Shown: piece after piece, positions 56,694 through 64,000 of the stretch | Position numbering within the stretch: the first letter of the stretch is position 1 | Layout of the letters: each line of letters opens with the position of its first letter | Assembly: GCA_016710765.1 (NCBI GenBank) | Contig: JADJUJ010000003.1 | Span: 562,536-626,535, forward strand | DNA from: Lewinellaceae bacterium | GTDB lineage: Bacteria; Bacteroidota; Bacteroidia; Chitinophagales; Saprospiraceae | Length of the DNA: 64,000 nt | Reading direction: 5' to 3' | Made by a program: the position numbers and the translations under genes | The notes under the pieces: generated by a model | Databases searched by the model: none | What the model saw: the letters and a program-made list of their open reading frames with translations, nothing else | What the model was told of the DNA's origin: nothing

Positions 56694-57841
56694 TTAAAGA
56701 AGTTCTTTGCGGGCAGCAACATAAGTGCGCAACTTCTGGAGCACGTCGGTCATGTCCTGGGGCAATTCGGATTCAAAACGCATGAATTCCCGGGTGCGGG
56801 GATGCACAAACCCCAGCACCTTGGCGTGCAGGGCCTGACGAGGTATCATGCGCAGGCAATTTTCCACAAACTGCTTGTACTTGCTATAAACAGTTCCTTT
56901 CAGGATTTGGTTGCCGCCGTACCGAGGGTCGCCAAAGAGGGTATGTCCGATGGATTTCATGTGTACCCTGATCTGGTGGGTTCGCCCTGTTTCAAGTTGG
57001 CATTCGACGAGGGTGGTGTAGTAAAATTGTTCGATCGTTTTCCAGTGGGTAATGGCGTGTTTTCCATCCTCTCCTTCAGGAAAAGTCATGAAGAGTTTTC
57101 GGTCGTTGGGATTGCGGCCAATGTTGGCTACTACAGTTCCGGAATCGGCTTCCATGTCGCCCCAAACAATGGCCCAGTACCGCCGCTCAATGGTGTGGTC
57201 AAAAACTGTTTGGCCAGATGAACCATTGAAAAATCATTTTGGCCACCACCATCAGCCCGGTAGTTTCCTTGTCGATGCGGTGTACGATGCCGGGGCGATT
57301 GGGTTCGTTGCCTTCTTTGACCGGCAAATCTCCAAACTCCTCCTTCAGGTGCCAGGCAACGGCGTTCACCAGGGTGCCATTGGGGATGCCCACACCGGGA
57401 TGCACCGCCATTTTTGATGGTTTGTTGATGACCATCACATCTTCATCTTCGTAAACGATGTCGAGGGGAATGTCCTGTGGCAAAACCCGATAGGCCAGTT
57501 CCAGGTTTCTGGGCAGTACAATACTGACATGGTTGCCTGGTTTGACCTTGTAATTGGGTTTAACCTCCTGGTTGTTACCAGCACCGTTCCCGCCCGGATC
57601 GCACTTTGTACTTTGCTTCTGGACCGGTTGCTGAGCCGGTCCAACAGGAAACGGTCGAGTCGGATCAGCGACTGTTTGGGGTCGGCTACAAATTCCTGCC
57701 GCTCAAAAAGTCGTCGCTGGGACTTTGTTCATTGTCTTCTGCATCCTCCTCACCATTCGGCTGCTCACTTAAATCCTCCTGTTCCGGCAAGGATGCAGGG
57801 TCAGCGGATGCTGCAGGCCGGATATGTTCTTCTTTCTTCAT
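56694..57841 (-). CDS. rluD: Ribosomal large subunit pseudouridine synthase RluD (four frameshifts)
   Basis: Isomerises uridines in 23S rRNA helix 69. Full-length after repair: 383 residues with an acidic N-terminus, S4 domain (LDRFLLDRLSNRSRSKVQSA), the catalytic HRIDKETTGLMVVAK with the active Asp, and the C-terminal VECQLETGRTHQIRVHMKSIGHTLFGDPRYGG. Four single-base deletions in short runs are needed: T run near 57690, A runs near 57560 and 57230, T run near 57205. All restore conserved sequence (for example VNNQEVKPNYKVKPG), so the gene is intact and the sequence is in error. Follows the kinase by 31 bp. Confidence 0.9.
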
Positions 57842-58062
57842 AGTCGTTGTCGTCGATTGGTCGATTCCGGAATCGCTTTCAATGCCAAAATTACTCGTTT
57901 CGCATGGGTCGGCGGGTATCTTAAGCTGATAAATGTATCATTTTATTGTAGAAAAAGCCAGCTTCACCTAGAATCATGCCTTTGGCTTCTCAAAAGTAGT
58001 CGGCATTTAACTACCTTTAATCGTCTAAATTTTTACCTAAAATATAAAATACATTTAATATT

Positions 58063-58816
58063 ATGGAAAGCGCACGTTTTTAAAACAGGTTTTCTGCTTA
58101 CTGTAACAGCAGCAATTGCCCCTTTGTCGAAGCCTGTAAAACGGCAGCCAAAGCCAGCAGCCCCGTATTACCAGCCCCTAAACTTAGCCGCAGCGGTGAT
58201 TTTGTCCTGCCCCCCACTTCCTTATGCCTTTACGGCACTGGAACCGAACATCGACGCCATGACCATGGAAATTCACCACGATCGGCACCACGCGGGGTAT
58301 GTCAAAAACCTCAATGCGGCCGTAAAAGACACGGCCTATGCCAACATGGAATTGGAAGATATTCTGATGCGAATTGGTAGCGGCGACAACGAGAAAGGCA
58401 TCCGCAACAATGCCGGTGGGCACTGGAATCACTCCTTGTTCTGGCAGGTAATGTCACCGTCGGGTGGTGGTACGCCATCTGGTGCTGTTGCCAATGCGAT
58501 CAATACGGCTTTTGGTTCTCACGACGCGTTCAAAGAACAATTTTCGACGGCAGCAAAAACAGTTTTCGGCTCTGGCTGGGCATGGCTTTGTGTCGGCGCC
58601 GACAAAACTGTTCATTACTGCTACGCCCAACCAGGATAACCCGCTAATGACCCAAATTGCCAAGAAAACAGGTACGCCCATCCTCGGACTCGATGTTTGG
58701 GAACATGCCTATTACCTCAAATACCAGAACAAGCGCCCGGACTACGTCATGGCAACTTCTTCAATGTTATCAACTGGAAGGAAGTAGCAGCGCGGTATGA
58801 GAAGGCGATGGGGTAG
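58063..58816 (+). CDS. sod: Fe/Mn superoxide dismutase with N-terminal signal (three frameshifts)
   Basis: Dismutates superoxide. The metal site is complete: HHDRHHAGYVKNL, the NHSLFW helix, and GLDVWEHAYYLKYQNKRPDY. A hydrophobic N-terminal segment (KTGFLLTVTAAIAP) and a Pro/Lys/Ala linker precede the enzyme, so the protein is probably exported or membrane-attached, unlike the usual cytosolic form. Repairs: one extra T near 58076, one extra A near 58612, one missing A near 58752, giving 250 residues and the expected end NFFNVINWKEVAARYEKAMG. Start at 58063 is inferred. Metal specificity cannot be judged. The 57842-58062 spacer has no other gene. Confidence 0.88.
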
Positions 58817-58935
58817 GAGAGGCGAGGAGGAGGTTGAGGAGAGGAGAGGGTTGAGGAGAGGAGAGGAGAGGCGAGGAGGAGGTTGAGGAGAGGAGAGGGT
58901 TGAGGAGAGGGAGAGAGAGGAGAGGAGAGGAGGAG
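58816..58935 (+). repeat. Purine-rich tandem repeat downstream of sod
   Basis: Two 49-bp units starting at 58816 and 58865 (GGAGAGGCGAGGAGGAGG... followed by GGAGAGGGTTGAGGAGAGG) and a GAGAGAGG tail. Compositionally it matches the tract between hyaA and hyaB. It ends 9 bp before the IS element. Confidence 0.8.
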
Positions 58936-58943
58936 TTACCTTT

Positions 58944-60339
58944 TGACTTGTCCTGAAATAGGTTTACACAAACTGTAAACCAAAAAGGACAAAGATGAAA
59001 GAAGTAAAGCGTTACTCGGATCACTACAAAAGACGTGTAGTAAACGAGATTATATCGGGCAAAGAAAGCATAGAGTACTACCGACGTAAATACAAGATAG
59101 GTGGAAGCATGACGATATCACGATGGATTGATAAATTTGCGTCTACAGAGTACCTTACAATGGCAAACAAAAAGCATGAATCGGACGAATTGGGATCATT
59201 AAGGGCCGAATTGGCGCTGCTGAGGCGCGAATTGGAGGACGAACGCTTGCGTCGGGAAGCCTACCAGTTGATGGTAAAGATAGCGGAAGAGGAATTCAAT
59301 ATCCCGATCGAAAAAGTCTGGTGTCAAACGGCCCAAAAAATGAAGGACCTACATCCACAAGTGCCCCTGGGGCGATTGTGTGGGTTGTTTGACAAGAGTC
59401 GCCAGGCCTTTTACCAAAGGCAGCAGGTCATCTATAAACAAGCAGTAGAGGAACATTGTATCGTGAGCCGGGTTAGCGATATACGGCGCCGGCAACCACG
59501 AATCGGAGGCAGGAAGTTATTGGTTATGTTGGAAGGACAAGGGATTACGATAGGCAGGGATGCTCTTTTTGATATGCTTCGAAGCAATAATCTATTGGTA
59601 CGACGGCGTCGAAACGGGGTACGAACGACCTATAGCAGCCATTGGTTAAGGAAATACCCCAATTTGATTCGGCACTTTGAACCAATTGGCCCTAATCAAC
59701 TCTGGGTGAGTGATATCACGTATTTGGAAACCACTGAAGGCTTTTGTATTTATTTTGATAACTGATGCCTATTCGAAAAAGATTCTGGGCTTCAACATCG
59801 CTGACAACCTGGAGGCGGACAATGCCGTAGATGCCTTGCAAATGGCCCTCAAGCCAATGAAAGAGAACTGCTCTGGATTGATTCACCACTCCGACCGCGG
59901 AGTGCAGTATTGCTCAGACAAGTATGTGAAAGCCCTGAACAAACGAAACATAGGGATTAGTATGACCGAAAACGGCGATCCGCTTGAGAATGCCATCGCC
60001 GAACGTGTCAACGGTATTTTGAAGGATGAATGGTTGTATGAACTGGGTAAAATGGATAAGTCCGGTATGCGTAAAATCATTCCACAAATTATCCACATTT
60101 ACAACAACGAACAGCCACATTTGAGCCTGAATATGCTGACACCAAATGTTGCGCACCAAGGAGGCGGAGAACTAAAAAGACGCTGGAAAAACTACTATCG
60201 TTCTACCAGAGAACCTCAAGAATCAAACGCGAGTTCTTCACATATTAACACGGGCTAACAAAAGAAAAAAGAAGCAAAAAAGAAAAAACAAATAATGATA
60301 ATAACTAATCTAATTGTAAACTTTTTTTAGGACGGGTCA
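58944..60339 (+). mobile_element. IS3-family insertion sequence (1,396 bp)
   Basis: Imperfect terminal inverted repeats begin TGAC(TT/CC)GTCCT at 58944 and end AGGACGGGTCA at 60339; both continue inward to GTTTACA/TGTAAAC, about 25 bp. The flanks read TTT on both sides (58941-58943, 60340-60342), a possible 3-bp target duplication. It carries one transposase gene. It sits between sod with its purine tract and the next terminator, so it may have separated sod from that hairpin. Confidence 0.85.
58995..60258 (+). CDS. IS3-family transposase (one frameshift near 59755)
   Basis: N-terminal helix-turn-helix (YRRKYKIGGSMTISRWIDKF), a leucine-zipper-like coiled coil (LRAELALLRRELEDERLRRE), an HTH_21-like segment (RQPRIGGRKLLVML) and the DDE core: SDITYLET, HHSDRGVQYCSDKYV, ENGDPLENAIAERVNGILKDE. 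The element has OrfA and OrfB in one frame, and the break is later, in the catalytic domain, where TTTTGATAACTG has one T too many for LITDAYSKKILGF. As read the protein would be inactive; 420 residues after repair. A programmed shift here would be unusual because IS3 slippage lies between OrfA and OrfB. Confidence 0.88.
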
Positions 60340-60359
60340 TTTCGCTTAATATTACCTGG

Positions 60360-60400
60360 AATCATTCAGGCCTGTTGTTTGGGCCTGGATGATTTTTTTA
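60360..60400 (+). terminator. Terminator, probably originally that of sod
   Basis: Stem AATCATTCAGGCC (60360-60372) with GGCCTGGATGATT (60382-60394), one G-T pair, then T7. It lies 21 bp after the IS end. Confidence 0.75.
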
Positions 60401-60447
60401 TTTTATTTTTTATGCAAAAAAAGCCGCTGTTGCATCCCTTTAGGGCG

Positions 60448-60455
60448 TAGTTTTG
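60448..60455 (+). promoter_or_regulatory. Probable -7 box of the alpha-2-macroglobulin gene
   Basis: TAGTTTTG fits TAnnTTTG and lies 43 bp before ATG 60498; TTG at 60430 is a weak -33 element at 15 bp. Confidence 0.4.
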
Positions 60456-60497
60456 TACAGTAACCCATTTGATCCATTCACCTAAAATCCAAATAAT

Positions 60498-63400
60498 ATG
60501 TCACACAGGGTCTATTTTTCTCGTCTCTCCTGTTGTTGCTCTTTGTCATAAATTGTCATCCAAAAACATCCCATCAACCCAGCACCATGGCCCAGCCTTT
60601 GTTACCGGCCGGCGATTACGACAGCGCACGGAAAACTGTAGATAGCCCGAACAGCAAGGCTCTATAAATCGGCGTTGGAAACGGTAGAAACCATTTATGC
60701 ACTGGCCAAAAGACAAGAACGGCGCGCAAACCATCAAAGCCCTGCTTTTTCGGGGTAAATACACCACTATGTTGGAGGAAGACGGCTTGTCAAGGCCGTA
60801 GGCAATTTGAGTTGGAATTGAAGACAGCCTCTCAGCCCGAAAAATCTATTTTGCACAGCATGTTAGGCGTTGTACGCCACTTACCTCGACAACCAGCGGT
60901 ACCAAATTCAGAACAGAACCCCTATCCCGGATGGAGAAGGTGGGGACATTCAAACCTGGTCAATAGAACAGATAGAACGCCAGGCACAGGCACACTACGC
61001 CGCCTCAATTATACTTAAGGACCTGCTGCTGACTACACCTGCTGAGTACGTCCGGGCCATTGCCAATGCTGGCGCTGGCGATACCATTACGGCTCCTTTG
61101 CGGCCTACGCTGTACGATTTGCTCGCCAACCGGGCGCTGGGTTTTATACCAACGAAAGAAACTACCTCAGCGAACCTGCTTACAAGTTTTACCTGGATCA
61201 AGCCTCGGCTTTTGCGCCCGCCCGGCTTTTGCAAGGCGGCATTTGCTACCAGCGACAGCAGTTCGCGCAAGTGGCAGGCCGTTCGGGTGTTCCGGAAGTG
61301 CTCAATGCACATTTGCAGGATAAAGATCCTCAGCAAGGATCAGTGCAGATTTGCAGCGCCTGCTTTGCACGCAACAACAGCGTACTGCAAAAAAAGATGA
61401 CGCATATGAAAAGCGCCTTGCCTGTTTGCACAAGGAATACTACGACCATGATGCTGACCCGGGAATTGTACTCAAACTCGCCAATGACTACCGCAGAAGG
61501 CCGACACTGATCCGCTGGACAATACTTATCGGCGCCAGGCGGTAACCGAAATGGAAGATGCCGTGCAGCGACCCTGGGCACCTTACGGCGCCCTGCGCTG
61601 CCAGCGCAGGCCATCAATAATACCTTCCGCACCCCCAGTTTACAAATCGCTGACTTTGTTGCGGTGCGGTGTTGCCCAACAAACCACTACTGGCCGGAAA
61701 TACGGTGCAGGAATTTATCGCAGGTTTGGGTAAAAATAGTGTCCCTGCCTTCCGATCCCGATTTTTTACAAAGCAAAGACTGGGACAAGCAACTGGATTA
61801 CCTCAATACCCTTAAGCCCATGGGCGAGCGGCAATGGACGCTTATGGATCCGGGTGACTTCAATTCACACAGCACGGAAATCAAACTTGACGCCCTGCCT
61901 GCCGGCGCTTACGCGGTACTGGTGTCCGACAACAAAGCCTTCGATAAACTAAAAGGCTATGCCGGATTTACCACCTTTACCGCCAGCAAAATTGTTGCCG
62001 CAACGCGTCTTTATTCGTCGATGGCTATGCGGTTTGGGCGGTACATCGGTACAAAGGCTTGCCCATGCAAGGCGTAAAAGCGGATTTGTTCAAAACGAAC
62101 TGGAGCCGCCTCCCAGCGCCGGAGCGAGCGCAAGTTGATGGTAGCGGCGCAGCGACAAAGACGGTGATTCAGGTTAATATCCCGGACAATACCGCATGCT
62201 TTGTTCGCTTGAGCAAGGGCGAAGATAACCCTGTGGCTCGACGGGCAGGTTAACAATGGCCGCTACTACGAAGGCCGGACGACACGAAGTTTGCATTTCT
62301 TTACCGATCATGGGTGTTTGTACCGACCCGGCCAAACGGTGTATTTCAAAAGCCGTGCTGGAAAAACACCTGATGGCATTCCTTCCATTCTGAAAAATAC
62401 ACCCGAAAATTACTTTTTACGACGCCAATGCGGCAGGCAAAAAAAGCCTTGACCCCCTCGTTCTAATGCGTTTGGCACCGCAAACGGCGCTTTCACGGCG
62501 CCTTCCGGCGGCTTAACGGGGCGCATGAGCCTGCGTGGCGATAACCTTGGATGGGTCCGCATCCCTTCAATGGGGAGGAATACAAGCGGCCAAAATTTGG
62601 AAACCACCTTTATGCTGATGGAAGGCGCCTATCGCCCATAGAAGGAAACCGTGACCGTGCGGGCGAAGCGAAAACTACGCCGGTAGCGTAGTGGATGATG
62701 CCTGTGCGCACTGCGTTATAGGGTGGTTCGTCAGGCCCTTTCCTTACTGGGGTTGGTCGTACTTTAGGAAGCCCATGCCCTGGAGTTCCCCAACCCATGG
62801 AAATTACCAGTGGCGAACTACTACCAAGGCTGATGGAAGTTTCGAAATCCAGTTCCCAGGCCCTGCCCGATCGGGGGAAATTCCAGTCAAGGACCAACCC
62901 GTATTCGACTACACCATCTATGCTGATGTTACAGACATCAGCAGCGAAACCCGAAGTGGCGAACAAACGCTTTCGATTGGATACGTTGCACTGGAAGTCA
63001 ACCTTGGACTGGAAAACGCCAATCACCTTTTCTTATGCAAAGAGTGGCCTGTCGACCACCAACCTGGCTGGTCAACCTCAGGTTGCCATGGTGAGATCAA
63101 GGTACAACGCCTGAAATCGCCAGATCAATTATATGCCCAGCGCTATTCGGGAAAAAGCCGACCAATGGTTGTTGAAGGAGTCTGAATTCAAACAGGGATT
63201 TTCTGATTTTGCTCGCACAAGAAGATGAGCCGGATGCCGGGGCAGAAGGAAGTTTCTCCAAATCGTCCCCTTTAATACCCGGATCAGAAAACAGTCAATT
63301 TATCGGGCGACTACATGCAGCCCGGCTGGTACCGCCGGAACTAACCACGAAGGACGCGTATGGAACACCCGTCAAGGTGACAAAAATCTTCAGTGTCTGG

Positions 63401-64000
63401 GCAGAAAACAGCAGGCAATACCAACAGGCAGCGCCGGACCTGATGCTGGATCGCCCCACGGCGAACCGGTGAAAAAGTATACGCCAGAGCGGTTGCGCCC
63501 GACAAAGGAATTCCTTTTATGGTGGTGGTGGAACGCAATGGAAAGGCTGAAAAACCAGTTTGGCTAAAAACGGATATTTTAACTCTTACCATTGATGTTG
63601 CGGAATCGGATCGCGGTGGCATCACTGTCCATGCCTTTGCTGTGTGGAAAAACAGGGCGTACCGGCGTTCTCCCAAGCAACTCAATGTGCCCGACGAACA
63701 AAGACCTCGGACATCAAGTTCGAAACCTCCAAGGATAAAAATGGAGCCGGGCCGTGCGGAGGAATGGCGCCCTGCGCATCAGCGGGCCGCAAAGAACGGG
63801 TTGCGGGCCGAAATGGTGGCTGCTATGTACGACGCTTCGCTGGACCAGTTTTGCCGCACAGTTGGCAGCGTATCGCGTTCCCAAGTCATTATGCTCAAGT
63901 GCGCTGGCAATCTCGGGGTATTCAGCACAGTCGTCGGCCAACATGTACAACGATAAACCCTCACATGAAAGTACCTGTCTGATCGCGTTTTCCAAAGTTT
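60498..64000 (+). pseudogene. Bacterial alpha-2-macroglobulin-family gene, frame-broken, runs off the right edge
   Basis: A large lipoprotein gene (signal FFSSLLLLLFVINC in one frame just after ATG 60498). Pieces of the family are legible in alternating frames: YKSALETVETIYALAKRQE, AGYL-like ELYATYLDNQRYQIQN, WSIEQIERQAQAHYAASIILKDLLL, DLLANRALGF, later KADGSFEIQFPGP and VFDYTIYADVTDISSETRSGEQ, and near the edge EEWRLRISG-like sequence. Relatives act as protease-trapping inhibitors in the periplasm or on the cell surface. Frame changes come every 50-200 bp, many more than elsewhere in the window, yet family residues continue through, so base errors at a poorly covered contig end are more likely than old decay. 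The thioester motif, if any, would lie beyond 64000. Confidence 0.75.

Noticed and set aside
57842..58060. Extension of the superoxide dismutase frame upstream to about 57824
   Set aside because: The extra residues have no export or domain pattern, and an ATG in a neighbouring frame gives a proper signal peptide.
59700..59770. Programmed -1 shift between OrfA and OrfB of the IS3 transposase
   Set aside because: OrfA and OrfB are already in one frame; the break is inside the DDE core and is repaired by removing one T.

Overview
The window looks like a chromosomal piece of a Bacteroidota bacterium, most likely of the Saprospiria type. The evidence is a giant HYR-repeat protein with a type IX secretion (T9SS) C-terminal sorting domain, a SusC/SusD pair, a Bacteroidota-style LptD next to an amidase and an MCE protein, TAnnTTTG-type promoter boxes and weak Shine-Dalgarno sequences. 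Taxonomy is inference from gene content only.

Layout. 1-16122: one giant secreted adhesin-like gene, open at the left edge, built from tandem ~1.85 kb modules (HYR domains plus a glycine-rich domain), then unique HYR domains, a dockerin-like segment, a cohesin-like segment and a T9SS tail. A second orphan T9SS tail follows. 16.6-20.4 kb (minus): aromatic amino-acid breakdown, tnaA-hmgA-hppD. 20.5-25.1 kb: SusC/SusD outer-membrane uptake pair. 25.0-30.0 kb (minus): envelope and cofactor genes (PgpH-like membrane protein without its HD domain, cobalamin adenosyltransferase, methyltransferase, MlaD/MCE, cell-wall amidase), divergent from lptD. 32.7-34.6 kb: repeat-rich DNA around ung and a tRNA-Arg. 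34.6-47.0 kb: a complete uptake [NiFe]-hydrogenase locus: hypF convergent with hypABC-(Ni transporter)-hypDE, divergent from hyaA-hyaB-hyaC-hyaD plus two YeeE/YedE half-transporters. 47.2-57.8 kb (minus): glycosyltransferases, trmH, cbpM-cbpA, a broken methyltransferase, membrane proteins, a LpoA/LivK-like lipoprotein, a SUI1 protein, a diacylglycerol kinase-like protein and rluD. 58.1-64.0 kb (plus): exported superoxide dismutase, an IS3-family element, and a very badly frame-broken alpha-2-macroglobulin gene that runs off the right edge.

The hydrogenase small subunit has the two extra cysteines typical of oxygen-tolerant membrane-bound (group 1d-like) enzymes. With a b-type cytochrome, a protease and all six Hyp proteins, the locus should support aerobic H2 oxidation feeding the quinone pool. 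Two TGAT-N4-ATCA sites 22 bp apart in the divergent promoter suggest Crp/Fnr-type control.

Sequence quality matters here. About 20 one-base lesions, most of them in short homopolymers, break conserved genes (hyaA, hyaB, hypF, hypE, rluD, sod, mlaD and others), and each can be repaired to the expected protein by one base. The density rises sharply after 60.5 kb. This looks more like uncorrected long-read consensus error than mass gene decay, so frameshifted genes are described as whole genes.
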